Source of the DNA: Lachnospiraceae bacterium
GTDB taxonomy: Bacteria > Bacillota > Clostridia > Lachnospirales > Lachnospiraceae
Reading direction: 5' to 3'
NCBI GenBank assembly: GCA_016284315.1
Contig: JAEEOO010000057.1
Location: forward strand, 40,044-104,043
Length of the DNA: 64,000 bases
The notes under the pieces were generated by a model that was not told the origin of the DNA, did no database searches, and saw nothing but the letters and a program-made list of their open reading frames with translations. Each line of letters starts with the position of its first letter. The first letter of the stretch is position 1. The position numbers and the translations under genes are program-made. This document shows positions 54,506-64,000 of this stretch, one piece after another.

Positions 54506-56278
54506 ATGTATTACAGCGACGACTTGATCGCGAATGTTCGCTCATCCAGCGACATTGTGGATGTGATCGGCTCCTATATTTCTCTTACGAAAAAAGGTGC
54601 CAATTACGTGGGTGTTTGCCCTTTCCACAATGACCATACGCCGTCTTTTTCAGTCAGCAGGAGCAAGCAGATCTACAAATGCTTTGCCTGCGGCGAGGCC
54701 GGCAACGTGATCACTTTTATAATGAAATATGAGAATATCACCTTCGTCGAAGCGGTAAAAGTCCTTGCTGACAGAGCAGGCATCAAGCTCCCCGAAGTTG
54801 AACTCTCGGATGCGGAAAAAAGAAAAGCAAACAAAAAGTTAAGGCTCCTTGAAGTAAATAAAGAAGCCGCAACTTATTTTTACAGATGCCTTCGTTCGCC
54901 CCACGGTGAAAAGGGCATGAAGTATTTCAGGGACAGAGGACTCTCTGATGAGACCATGCAGAAGTTTGGTCTCGGATTCGCCGGAGTTAACGGCCATGAA
55001 GTTGTTGATTTCCTTCGTTCCAAAGGCTTCTCCGACGAGGAGATAAAGGATTCAGGTATCGCATCCGTTTCCGAAAAGAACGGTATGAGCAGTCCTTTTT
55101 GGAACAGAGTCATGTATCCCATCATGGATGCTAACCATCGGGTAATTGGATTCGGTGGACGTGTTCTCGGAGATGCAAAACCCAAGTATCTCAACTCTCC
55201 GGAGACGGAGATCTTCGATAAGAGAAGAAACCTTTACGGATTTGTTTTTGCAAGGTCATCAAGGGCCGGCAATTTCATTCTTTGCGAAGGCTATATGGAT
55301 GTTATCGCCATGCACCAGGCAGGCTTCAGTCAGGCCGTAGCATCCCTTGGAACCGCCTTTACCCAGGAGCAGGCAAATCTGTTATCGAGATATACAAAAA
55401 AGGTTTATCTGGCTTATGACAGTGACGGCCCCGGCGTTAAAGCAGCGCTTAGAGCCATCGAGATCTTAAAGAGCGCGGATATTTCCGGTCGAGTGATCGA
55501 TATGAGGCCTGCCAAGGACCCTGATGAGTTCATTAAGGCCTATGGAACGGAAGCATTCCAAAAGAGGATAGATGAGGCGGAAAACAGCTTCTATTTCCTT
55601 ATCAGGACGATTCACGACGGATACGATCAATCCGATCCGGAACAGAGGACTTCATTTTACAAGGATATCGCAAGAAAACTTTGCGAAGAATTCAAGGAGC
55701 CTCTTGAAAGAGAGAATTATCTTATCGCAATTTGTGAGCGATACGGTATAAATGCCGACAACATGCGGAATATGGTTACCGATCTTGCGGCAGAGGGAGC
55801 GGGGCTTCCCATTTATCAAAAGCCCAAGACCACAGTGCAGAACAAGGGCAAGGAAGAAGACAGCGGAAAGCTGGCTCAGTCCATGCTCCTGACCTGGCTT
55901 ACGGACGAGCCGGAACTTCTGCCGAAGATCCAAAAATATGTGACCACGGCGGACTTTACCGATGATATGTACCGTAAGGTGGCGGAGAGAGTATTTACCG
56001 ACATTGAAGAGGGAAAACTTGATCCCGCTGCAGTCATCGACCTTTTTGAAGAGGAAGAACAACAGCAGGTGGCAGGTCTTTTCCAGGCAAAGCTTCCCGA
56101 TACCAACACACCGGAGGAGAGAAAGAGAGCCTTTTCCGATATCATCATCAAGGTTAAGGAAAACAGCTACAATCACTTCGCCGAAACAGCTCTTACCGAT
56201 ATGTCAAAGCTGACAGAATCCATAAGGCTGAAGAAGGAACTGGAACAATTAAAACGTACAGGCGTTAGCCTGAGTTAA
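54506..56278 (+). CDS. dnaG: DNA primase
   Basis: [32 protein letters not shown] zinc site; [14 protein letters not shown] Toprim; YDSDGPG. Confidence 0.97.
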   Translation: MYYSDDLIANVRSSSDIVDVIGSYISLTKKGANYVGVCPFHNDHTPSFSVSRSKQIYKCFACGEAGNVITFIMKYENITFVEAVKVLADRAGIKLPEVELSDAEKRKANKKLRLLEVNKEAATYFYRCLRSPHGEKGMKYFRDRGLSDETMQKFGLGFAGVNGHEVVDFLRSKGFSDEEIKDSGIASVSEKNGMSSPFWNRVMYPIMDANHRVIGFGGRVLGDAKPKYLNSPETEIFDKRRNLYGFVFARSSRAGNFILCEGYMDVIAMHQAGFSQAVASLGTAFTQEQANLLSRYTKKVYLAYDSDGPGVKAALRAIEILKSADISGRVIDMRPAKDPDEFIKAYGTEAFQKRIDEAENSFYFLIRTIHDGYDQSDPEQRTSFYKDIARKLCEEFKEPLERENYLIAICERYGINADNMRNMVTDLAAEGAGLPIYQKPKTTVQNKGKEEDSGKLAQSMLLTWLTDEPELLPKIQKYVTTADFTDDMYRKVAERVFTDIEEGKLDPAAVIDLFEEEEQQQVAGLFQAKLPDTNTPEERKRAFSDIIIKVKENSYNHFAETALTDMSKLTESIRLKKELEQLKRTGVSLS

Positions 56279-56304
56279 TAAGACGCAAAGTCAAAGGAGA
56301 AAAA

Positions 56305-57600
56305 ATGGACGAAAACATGATGGCTAAATTTGAAGAGAAGTTAAAGGATCTTCAGATGATTGCTTCCAAGAAAAAGAATGTACTTGAGCAGAAAGAAATT
56401 GATGATGCTTTTGCCGATATGGATCTCGATGAGGAGAGCCGTGATAAACTTGAGGAGTTTTTTGATACCGTAGGTATCGAAGTCCTTTCTACCACTGAGG
56501 AGCCCTCAGAGGAGGATTTAAACTTCGATATGGACATCGATCTTGACGATGATGCGGATCTTGATGATGTTCCCGATGATGACATCATCATGGCTGAGGC
56601 TGAAGAAGTTGACATGGAGAGCATCGACCTCTCTGTTCCCGACGGAATCAGCACCGAAGACCCCGTAAAGATGTACCTCAAGGAAATCGGTAAGGTTCCC
56701 CTTCTTACCGCTGACGAGGAGATCGAGCTTGCAAAGAAGATGGAAGCAGGCGACGAGGCTACCAAGAATATTGAGGAAGCTAAGGCAAAGTACGAAGAGA
56801 TCGAGGACAAGAAGTCCAAGAAGGCTCAGAAGCTTGCTAAAGAGATCGCAGAGATGCAGAAGGACATTGATAACGGTGAGGCTGCAAAGAAACGTCTTGC
56901 AGAGGCTAACCTTCGTCTTGTTGTCAGCATTGCAAAGAGATATGTGGGAAGAGGAATGCTTTTCCTTGACCTTATTCAGGAAGGTAACCTGGGACTTATC
57001 AAGGCTGTTGAGAAGTTCGACTATACCAAAGGTTACAAGTTCTCCACCTATGCTACATGGTGGATCAGACAGGCCATCACCAGAGCCATCGCAGACCAGG
57101 CACGTACCATTCGTATCCCTGTTCACATGGTTGAGACCATCAATAAGCTTATCAGAGTAAGCCGTCAGCTCCTTCAGGAGAAGGGACGTGAGCCCATGCC
57201 CGAAGAGATCGCTGAGGAGATGAATATCCCTGTTGAGAGAGTTAGAGAGATCCTTAAGATCTCCCAGGAGCCCGTATCTTTGGAGACTCCCATCGGTGAG
57301 GAGGAGGATAGCCATCTTGGCGACTTCATCCAGGATGATAACGTACCCGCTCCCGCAGATGCAGCAACCGCTACTCTTTTAAGAGAGCAGTTAAACAAAG
57401 TGCTTGATACTCTTGCAGAGAGAGAGCAGAAGGTTCTCAGATTAAGATTCGGTCTTGATGACGGAAAGGCAAGAACTCTTGAGGAAGTCGGTAAAGAGTT
57501 CAATGTAACCCGTGAGCGTATCAGACAGATCGAAGCAAAGGCTTTAAGAAAGCTTCGTCATCCCAGCCGCAGCAAGCAGCTTAAGGATTACTTAGAGTAA
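56305..57600 (+). CDS. rpoD: RNA polymerase sigma factor RpoD (SigA)
   Basis: [94 protein letters not shown]. Confidence 0.98.
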   Translation: MDENMMAKFEEKLKDLQMIASKKKNVLEQKEIDDAFADMDLDEESRDKLEEFFDTVGIEVLSTTEEPSEEDLNFDMDIDLDDDADLDDVPDDDIIMAEAEEVDMESIDLSVPDGISTEDPVKMYLKEIGKVPLLTADEEIELAKKMEAGDEATKNIEEAKAKYEEIEDKKSKKAQKLAKEIAEMQKDIDNGEAAKKRLAEANLRLVVSIAKRYVGRGMLFLDLIQEGNLGLIKAVEKFDYTKGYKFSTYATWWIRQAITRAIADQARTIRIPVHMVETINKLIRVSRQLLQEKGREPMPEEIAEEMNIPVERVREILKISQEPVSLETPIGEEEDSHLGDFIQDDNVPAPADAATATLLREQLNKVLDTLAEREQKVLRLRFGLDDGKARTLEEVGKEFNVTRERIRQIEAKALRKLRHPSRSKQLKDYLE

Positions 57601-57612
57601 GGGGAATAACCA

Positions 57613-58455
57613 TTGGCAAAGACTTTTACACCCAAGCTTTCACCGAGGCTTGAGGGCATTGTCAGTTTGGTTCCCAAATGCGGTACCGTGGCGGACATCG
57701 GTTGTGACCATGGATATACCTGCATTTCACTGCTTCAGAGAGATAGGGCTTCAAAAGCAATAGCCTGCGACATAAAAGAGGGACCTCTTGAATTTGCCCG
57801 AAAGAATACGGGAAAAGCGGGACTTAATGAAAAAACCGATATTAGACTGGCACCGGGCCTTGAGGGTCTTAAAAAGGGTGAGGCTGATGTAATAGTTATC
57901 GCCGGAATGGGCGCAAGAACCATTGCGGATATCCTTACGGATTCTATGGAGATCGCAAAAGAGGCGGATTATCTTATTCTTCAGCCCCAGAGCGAGATCC
58001 CCGAGATGAGGACCTTCCTTAGGGACAATGGTTTCAATATCCTTCAAAATAAGCTCATGATCGAGGAGGACAAGTATTATTTTGCTATGCTTGTCTCCGC
58101 GAAGAATGAGGGAGATACGGAGAGCGATTATATTGCTCCCAGGCTCCGCAGGATGAGAAACAATCCCGAGCTTATGAAGTTTTCAAAGACTTTGGATGAT
58201 ACCTTCGGACTTGATCTTATTTTTGAAGACAAGAACATGGCATATTATCTTACCCATGTTTTGAATGAGTGGAGAGCTGCTGTTAAGAATCTTTCAGGGG
58301 CAAAGAAGCCGGACTATGAAAAGATGACCGCTCTTCAAAAGAAGATAGAACTTGCCGATCTGGCACTTGAACTGAATACACTTTTATGCGGTATTGATGA
58401 ACGGATCCGTTCTTTTCTTGACAATGAATACATGAAGAGAGCGGAAGAAGAGTAA
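57613..58455 (+). CDS. trmK: tRNA (adenine(22)-N(1))-methyltransferase
   Basis: LSPRLEGIVSLVPKCGTVADIGCDHGYTCI; VIAGMGARTIADIL; LILQPQSEIPEMR; TTG start. Confidence 0.93.
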   Translation: MAKTFTPKLSPRLEGIVSLVPKCGTVADIGCDHGYTCISLLQRDRASKAIACDIKEGPLEFARKNTGKAGLNEKTDIRLAPGLEGLKKGEADVIVIAGMGARTIADILTDSMEIAKEADYLILQPQSEIPEMRTFLRDNGFNILQNKLMIEEDKYYFAMLVSAKNEGDTESDYIAPRLRRMRNNPELMKFSKTLDDTFGLDLIFEDKNMAYYLTHVLNEWRAAVKNLSGAKKPDYEKMTALQKKIELADLALELNTLLCGIDERIRSFLDNEYMKRAEEE

Positions 58456-58476
58456 TATTATTATCGGAGGTGTTTT

Positions 58477-60132
58477 ATGTACAAACTTAAAGTAATGGAC
58501 ACTGAAATAGAAGTTGAAAAGGGTACTACCTGTGAAGATGTGGCAAACATGTTCAAGGACAAGTTTGATGCACCCATCGCCGCCGTTTCCATTAACGGCA
58601 AGATCCGCGAGCTCTTTAAGAGAGTAAACAAGAGTGGAGAAATGAGCTTTTTTACTTTGAAGGATGACGTGGGACACCTGACCTATAAGAGGACCGCAGT
58701 CATGCTTGCCATCAAGGCAATCTTTGATGTATACGGCGAAAAGGCAGCCAATACCTCAAGAGTTGATTTTACCGTTGCAAACGGAACCTTTATTTTTGCA
58801 GGAGACGGCGTTGAGAACAGCGATGCAGGCGCAGCAAAGATAAAGAAGCGCATGCAGGAGCTTGTATCCAACGGTGTTATCATCAGCAAGGCTACATACC
58901 CTCTTGATGAAGCTATGGACCTTTTCGAGCGCCATGGCATGAAGGATAAAAATGAGCTTTTCAGATTCCGCCGCACATCTCAGGTCAATGTTTATGAGAT
59001 CGACGGATATTATGATTATTATTACGGATACATGCTTCCCAACGCTTCATATGTGAAGTATTTTGACTTTATTCAGTATGGCGCCGGATTCATGCTTGTC
59101 CTTCCTTCAAAGAACGAACCCACTGTGGTCAAGCCCTTTGAAGAGAGAAAGATGCTTTACGATACCTTTATGGAGACCGGCAGATGGTGCAAGCAGGTTG
59201 GAATCCAGAATGTGGGCGACCTTAACAGCTGGATCTGCAAGAACCAGATGAACGACCTTATACTTGTTCAGGAGGCTGAGCAAGAGAGAAGGATCGGAGA
59301 GATCGCAAGGGATATCGTAAACCGCGGAGGAGTAAAGTTTGTAATGATCGCAGGTCCTTCTTCTTCGGGAAAGACCAGCTTCTCACACAGACTTTCAATT
59401 CAGCTCCGTACTTTGGGCTTAACACCGCATCCCATTGCAGTTGACGATTATTTCGTTAACCGTGAGCTTACCCCTCTTGATGAGGACGGAAATTACAATT
59501 TTGAGTGTATCGAGGCTATCGACACAAAGAAGTTTAATGAGGATATGACAAAGCTCCTTGCGGGAGAAAGAGTTGAACTTCCCGACTTTAACTTCAAGAT
59601 CGGACGTCGCGAGTACAACGGAAGATATATGCAGCTTGGACCTGATGATGTGCTTGTTATCGAGGGAATCCACGGACTTAATCCCAAGATGAGCTACGCT
59701 CTTCCCGAGGAGAGCAAGTACAAGATCTACATCAGTGCCCTTACTTCCATCAATATTGATGAGCACAACCGCATCCCAACCACTGATGCAAGACTTCTTC
59801 GCAGAATGGTGCGTGATGCAAGAACCCGTGGAGCAGATGCCGCAAGGACCATCAGCATGTGGGGATCTGTGCGTCGTGGTGAAGAGGAGAATATCTTCCC
59901 CTTCCAGGAGCAGGCAGACGCCATGTTCAACTCCGTGCTCATTTACGAACTTGCTTGCCTTAAGCCTTTCGCAGAGCCCCTTCTTTTCCAGATTGAAAAG
60001 GGTTCACCCGAGTATTACGAGGCAAAGAGACTGCTTAAATTCCTGGACTATTTCTTAAGCGTGCCCAGTGAATTCCTTCCCAATAACTCCATCTGCCGTG
60101 AATTCGTCGGCGGAAGCTGCTTCAGGGTATAG
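58477..60132 (+). CDS. TGS-like domain + uridine kinase-type nucleoside kinase
   Basis: IAGPSSSGKTSFSHRLSIQL P-loop; VDDYFVNRELTPLDEDGNYNFECIEAID; IEGIHGLNP. Confidence 0.92.
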   Translation: MYKLKVMDTEIEVEKGTTCEDVANMFKDKFDAPIAAVSINGKIRELFKRVNKSGEMSFFTLKDDVGHLTYKRTAVMLAIKAIFDVYGEKAANTSRVDFTVANGTFIFAGDGVENSDAGAAKIKKRMQELVSNGVIISKATYPLDEAMDLFERHGMKDKNELFRFRRTSQVNVYEIDGYYDYYYGYMLPNASYVKYFDFIQYGAGFMLVLPSKNEPTVVKPFEERKMLYDTFMETGRWCKQVGIQNVGDLNSWICKNQMNDLILVQEAEQERRIGEIARDIVNRGGVKFVMIAGPSSSGKTSFSHRLSIQLRTLGLTPHPIAVDDYFVNRELTPLDEDGNYNFECIEAIDTKKFNEDMTKLLAGERVELPDFNFKIGRREYNGRYMQLGPDDVLVIEGIHGLNPKMSYALPEESKYKIYISALTSINIDEHNRIPTTDARLLRRMVRDARTRGADAARTISMWGSVRRGEEENIFPFQEQADAMFNSVLIYELACLKPFAEPLLFQIEKGSPEYYEAKRLLKFLDYFLSVPSEFLPNNSICREFVGGSCFRV

Positions 60133-60153
60133 AAATTTAGAATATAAATAATT

Positions 60154-60184
60154 AAGCCGGCGGAATATGATTTCCGTCGGCTTT
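60154..60184. terminator. Bidirectional terminator
   Basis: AAGCCGGCGGAA-TATGAT-TTCCGTCGGCTTTT. Confidence 0.85.
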
Positions 60185-60209
60185 TGGCATGTTTGTTAAT
60201 GTGGGATGA

Positions 60210-60662
60210 TCAGAACTTCAGATTCTGTTCAAGTACCGCAGCTTTGCTGGCGAAGAAGGAGAACTCTCCGCTGTCCAATAGATTTCCGTTATCGTCCGTT
60301 ACTCTGATATCGAAAACAAGAATATGCTTTCCGGTCTTAAGTTTTAAACATTCGCAATAGATGTACTCGGTGTTTACCGCAGGAAGCAGGAAATTCAGGT
60401 TGGCGGATACTGTGGTTGCATAGTATCCGTTCATGCTGGCGGTGGCTCCTGCCATAGCGTCAACAAAGGAAAGGAGAGCTCCGCCGTGAATACTTCCGTA
60501 TGTGTTTTCTAGGCGCTTATCACACTTTACACGGGACTTACTGTAGGTGGGGCTGAGCTCTAAGATCTCGAATCCGATGAACTTGTTGTATTCGTTTGAA
60601 TATAGTTCTTTGATCATTTTCTCTCTGATGGCATTTTCTTTTTCTGAGTTTGCTTTACGCAT
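60210..60662 (-). CDS. PaaI-family hotdog thioesterase
   Basis: ENTYGSIHGGALLSFVDAMAGATASMNGYYATTVSANLNFL. Confidence 0.92.
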   Translation of the reverse strand: MRKANSEKENAIREKMIKELYSNEYNKFIGFEILELSPTYSKSRVKCDKRLENTYGSIHGGALLSFVDAMAGATASMNGYYATTVSANLNFLLPAVNTEYIYCECLKLKTGKHILVFDIRVTDDNGNLLDSGEFSFFASKAAVLEQNLKF

Positions 60663-60867
60663 ATATTCACCTCTGTAATTCTTTATTTTGGATTGCTGTT
60701 TGTGTTACGAAAACGACACAATTTATATAATAATACTACTATTCCGTAAAGTCTATTTCAACAACTTGTGTCTAACTATTGCACCGCTTTTGAATATCTG
60801 TGATATAATCAAATTGTCTTTATTTTTTCCACAACTGTTGAAATTTTTATATGGGGGTAATTTTATC

Positions 60868-61764
60868 ATGAATCCCGAAGTGTATCTTTTTGGTCAGGTC
60901 CTTGGCACCCATTCCTTTCTTTTAAAAGATGGTTTTCTTCAGCCCGATGAATATTCTGAAATAGAGGCTCAATATTTTTTGCCCGGAGGCGAAACAGGCA
61001 CAGCTGCAACTGTCCTTGATTCTCTTGGAGCAAATGTATTCTTAAGCGGAACCTGGATCGGAACAGAAGTGGGGCCCATGCTTAAGGAATTTTATAAGAA
61101 CAAAAAGGTCGATCTGTCGGGACTTGAATTTAAGGACAACGATCCCGGAGTAATGGATTATGTTGTTATCCATGGCCTTGCAAGATCACCAATGGGTAGA
61201 TTTCAAACCCTGTTTTCTACAGGAAAAAGATGGTGGAGCGTTCCTAAGGAAGAAGATATAGTAAAATGCAAGGTTGCAGCTATTGACCCTTATTTTGGAG
61301 AAGAATCATTAAAGGCTGCTGAGATCTGCGTTAAGCATGGTATTCCTTACGTAACAATCGATTCAATGCATGATTCTTATCTTCATAAACATGCCGCCAT
61401 CAATGTGGTATCCAAGGAATGTACCGTAAAATACGGGGATATGGAACCTGAGAAGATCATGGAATTCATGCAGAGCGAGGCAGAAGGATTGACCATTATT
61501 ACCCGCGGTGAAAAGGATATGCTGTATGCAAGAACGGGAGGAGAGATCCACCACATGAAGCCCTTTAATGTGGAGGTAAAAAGTACTCTGGGTGCGGGAG
61601 ATACATTCAAAGCAGGATGTACATATGCAGTTCTGCGTGGCATGAAGGATGACGAAATAGTAAGATTTGCAAGTGCTTGTTCGGCTGTAGCCGTGTCTGT
61701 GTTTCCTCTGCCTCTTAACCCGCCCACAATAGAGAAGGTTAAGGAGATAATGGGATCAAAGTAA
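60868..61764 (+). CDS. PfkB-family carbohydrate kinase
   Basis: LPGGETGTAATVLDSLGANV; VKSTLGAGDTFKAGCTYA; start revised to 60868. Confidence 0.9.
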   Translation: MNPEVYLFGQVLGTHSFLLKDGFLQPDEYSEIEAQYFLPGGETGTAATVLDSLGANVFLSGTWIGTEVGPMLKEFYKNKKVDLSGLEFKDNDPGVMDYVVIHGLARSPMGRFQTLFSTGKRWWSVPKEEDIVKCKVAAIDPYFGEESLKAAEICVKHGIPYVTIDSMHDSYLHKHAAINVVSKECTVKYGDMEPEKIMEFMQSEAEGLTIITRGEKDMLYARTGGEIHHMKPFNVEVKSTLGAGDTFKAGCTYAVLRGMKDDEIVRFASACSAVAVSVFPLPLNPPTIEKVKEIMGSK

Positions 61765-61782
61765 GCATGGAGAAGAGAGATA

Positions 61783-63876
61783 ATGAGAAAGATTGGTAGA
61801 TTTAGTTTTGGAATAAAGAACCGATGGTTAGCCGGTGCAATGGTTTTATTGATGATGGTTTCTGTAGTGATCTCTGCATACGGTTTTGGAAGCATGAATG
61901 TTTACGCTGCTGAGCCGGCCACATCGAATGTTTCTGTTAATGCCTGGGGTAATGGCGGACAGATCAGCTTTGATATGTCAGGCTGTTCAGGATACCAGAA
62001 GATCACGGTAGTCGTTGAGTATGACGGTACGCTTAAAGCTGCCTCCGGTTGGGGCTTTGATTCATATACCGTAAACGGTAATACGGTTACCGCCGTGGTA
62101 GATGCAGACGGAGCCAACTCCTGGGGCTTTGACTCCAATGTTGGAATACAGGTCGAGGGTGAAAATATCTCCAAGGCTTCTGTAAAAAGCATAAAAGGTG
62201 AGGGAACCCACACTGCTACGGCAAATAATAATCAGAATAATAACCAGAATCAGAACAACAACCAGAATAATCAAAACAACCAGAATAACGGCCGGAATGG
62301 TCAGAATTCCGAGGCAAAACCGGAGTTCTCATCACCCGCCGTTTCCACCTATGGAACCGTTGGTGATGACTGGCTTACAACCAATGGTTCTAAGATCGTT
62401 GATATGAACGGCAATGAGGTCTGGTTGACAGGTCTTAACTGGTTTGGATACAACACCGGCACAAACCTTTTTGACGGACTTTGGAATGCGGAACTGGAAT
62501 CATCTATAGTTGCCATTGCGGACCATGGCTTTAACCTTATGCGAGTTCCCATGTCTGCGGAACTTTTGCTTGAATGGAAAAAGGGCAACTACCCTACAGC
62601 CAACTACAATCATGCTTACAATGGCAATCTTAATTCACTTAACTCTCTTGAGATCTTTGATTATGTTCTTACTTTATGCGAGGAGAACGGAATCAAGGTC
62701 ATGGTGGATATCCACTCCGCAAATACCGATGCATCCGGCCACAACCATCCCGTATGGTACACTGACAAGATCACCGAGGATCAGTATGTAGAGGCACTTC
62801 AGTGGATCGCAGACAGATATAAGAATTTTGACACCATTGTGGCATATGACCTTAAGAATGAGCCTCACGGAAAGGCAAGTGAGACGCCCCACGCCATCTG
62901 GAATGATTCGAATGATAAGAACAACTGGAAGCGTGTTGCTGAGAAGGCGGGAAATGCCATTCTTGATGTGAACCCTCATGCACTCATAGTTATCGAGGGA
63001 ATCCAGATATATCCTACGGATCCTAAGAAAAACAATTTTGTATCCACCGATGAAGAGGATTATTACAACACCTGGTGGGGCGGAAACCTCATGGCAGTAA
63101 AGGATTATCCCATTGATTTCGGAAGCAAGGAGAGAAATAAGCAGGTTGTTTATTCTCCCCATGATTATGGTCCTCTTGTTTACGAACAGCCCTGGTTTGA
63201 GGGCGGATTTACCTATGATTCCCTATATAAGGAAGTTTGGCATCAATATTGGCTCTATATCGAAGAAGAGAATATTGCGCCCATCCTCGTCGGTGAATGG
63301 GGCGGCTTTATGCAGGGGGACAACTTAAAGTGGATGGAGTATATCAGGGATCTTATCGGAAAGGAAAACCTGCATCATACCTTCTGGTGCTATAATGCAA
63401 ACTCCGGAGATACCGGAGGTCTCGTAAAGGATGATTTCAAGACCTGGGACGAAGAGAAATATGCCCTTGTTAAGCCTGTTTTATGGCAGAACGACAGCGG
63501 CAAGTTTATCAGCCTTGACCATGAGGTAAAGCTTGGAGCAAACGGAATAAGCCTTGGAGAACATGCCGGAAATGCCCCCAAGCCCGTGACAAATCCCGAG
63601 ACTTCTCCGGGCGTTCAGAGCGCAGATGAGGGCGACAAAAACGGCAATGTCATTGATGAAGGAGATGCTTTGAATACGCAATCAGCGTTAGAAAATCCAA
63701 TCGAAGATAATAGTGATATGTCCGATATTGCCCCCGATAAGGATGTTCCATTAGAGAAAAAGACGCCCAATCTCAACTGGGTATTCTTTGTACTTATCGG
63801 CATAGCGGTCTTTGCCACAGCTGGTTGCGCATTTGCCGTTGTTACGGTTTTAAAGAAAAATAAAAGCAGTAAATGA
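61783..63876 (+). CDS. Membrane-anchored GH5 endoglucanase with N-terminal CBM-like domain, Asn/Gln-rich linker and C-terminal TM
   Basis: GLNWFGYNTG; YDLKNEPHG acid/base; ILVGEWGG nucleophile; linker NNQNNNQNQNNNQNNQNNQNN; C-terminal WVFFVLIGIAVFATAGCAFAVVTVLKKNK. Confidence 0.92.
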   Translation: MRKIGRFSFGIKNRWLAGAMVLLMMVSVVISAYGFGSMNVYAAEPATSNVSVNAWGNGGQISFDMSGCSGYQKITVVVEYDGTLKAASGWGFDSYTVNGNTVTAVVDADGANSWGFDSNVGIQVEGENISKASVKSIKGEGTHTATANNNQNNNQNQNNNQNNQNNQNNGRNGQNSEAKPEFSSPAVSTYGTVGDDWLTTNGSKIVDMNGNEVWLTGLNWFGYNTGTNLFDGLWNAELESSIVAIADHGFNLMRVPMSAELLLEWKKGNYPTANYNHAYNGNLNSLNSLEIFDYVLTLCEENGIKVMVDIHSANTDASGHNHPVWYTDKITEDQYVEALQWIADRYKNFDTIVAYDLKNEPHGKASETPHAIWNDSNDKNNWKRVAEKAGNAILDVNPHALIVIEGIQIYPTDPKKNNFVSTDEEDYYNTWWGGNLMAVKDYPIDFGSKERNKQVVYSPHDYGPLVYEQPWFEGGFTYDSLYKEVWHQYWLYIEEENIAPILVGEWGGFMQGDNLKWMEYIRDLIGKENLHHTFWCYNANSGDTGGLVKDDFKTWDEEKYALVKPVLWQNDSGKFISLDHEVKLGANGISLGEHAGNAPKPVTNPETSPGVQSADEGDKNGNVIDEGDALNTQSALENPIEDNSDMSDIAPDKDVPLEKKTPNLNWVFFVLIGIAVFATAGCAFAVVTVLKKNKSSK

Positions 63877-63902
63877 CGCTTCCGGCTATCAACCGTTGGT
63901 TA

Positions 63903-64000
63903 TCAGGTGCTTTTCTTGGGACTGCACCCAAATCGTTTAATGTACGCACGATAGAATGAAGAGTAATCTTTAAAACCACACTTATCAGCTGCCTCACCGG
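63903..64000 (-). CDS. C-terminal fragment of AraC-family regulator (continues beyond window)
   Basis: Minus-strand frame GEAADKCGFKDYSSFYRAYIKRFGCSPKKST*, typical second HTH of AraC. Confidence 0.9.
   Translation of the reverse strand, partial: GEAADKCGFKDYSSFYRAYIKRFGCSPKKST

Noticed and set aside
56518-57315. 265-aa minus-strand ORF
   Set aside because: Antisense to rpoD, Leu/Val-rich with no family signature
53486-58455. dgt-dnaG-rpoD-trmK order as unusual
   Set aside because: A typical macromolecular-synthesis operon arrangement for Firmicutes
58477-60132. TGS + uridine kinase fusion as a novel architecture
   Set aside because: This long nucleoside kinase form is, to my knowledge, common in Clostridia and Thermotogae, so not reported as new
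62221-62310. AAC/CAG/AAT-rich tract
   Set aside because: Explained as the coding sequence of the Asn/Gln-rich linker in the GH5 enzyme
1-64000. Prophage, transposase, integrase, CRISPR-Cas, toxin-antitoxin or anti-phage system
   Set aside because: No integrase/transposase signatures, no CRISPR repeat-spacer pattern and no defence genes recognised; the window reads as core/accessory chromosome

Overview
The window looks like a contiguous chromosomal segment of a low/mid-GC Firmicute, probably a rumen or gut Lachnospiraceae of the Butyrivibrio/Pseudobutyrivibrio type (inferred from gene style only). It carries about 50 genes and no convincing prophage, IS element, CRISPR array or rRNA.

Main blocks:
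- Partial glycosidase, a THUMP RNA methyltransferase, a degenerate amidase, RdgB and a phosphodiesterase.
- A GGDEF protein, tRNA-Pro, a GH94 phosphorylase, and htpG behind a perfect CIRCE operator.
- A TetR / MMPL / heptad-repeat lipoprotein module with two operator palindromes.
- An AMP-acid ligase followed by a LacI-type ligand-binding domain fused to GGDEF.
- An iorA-iorB-paaK-ACT operon running into a 10-kb, five-gene phosphorelay locus (36369-46412).
- A NUDIX + BceRS-BceAB-like module, an SSS symporter, dgt-dnaG-rpoD-trmK, a nucleoside kinase and a membrane-anchored GH5 glucanase.

Most unusual observations:
1. A single 1138-aa protein combining membrane sensor, histidine kinase, receiver, a complete DegV/FakB-like fatty-acid-binding domain and Hpt (42165-45581), next to a hybrid 'kinase' that has no ATPase domain.
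2. A shared palindromic operator-like motif (TTTAGC-NN-TTTAAA-NN-GCTAAA type) at the promoters of the acyl-CoA synthetase, the ior-paaK operon and the SSS symporter, suggesting an unrecognised regulon.
3. A terminator-like hairpin that contains the RBS and start codon of a YtqA-like radical SAM gene.
4. Several palindromic intergenic elements.
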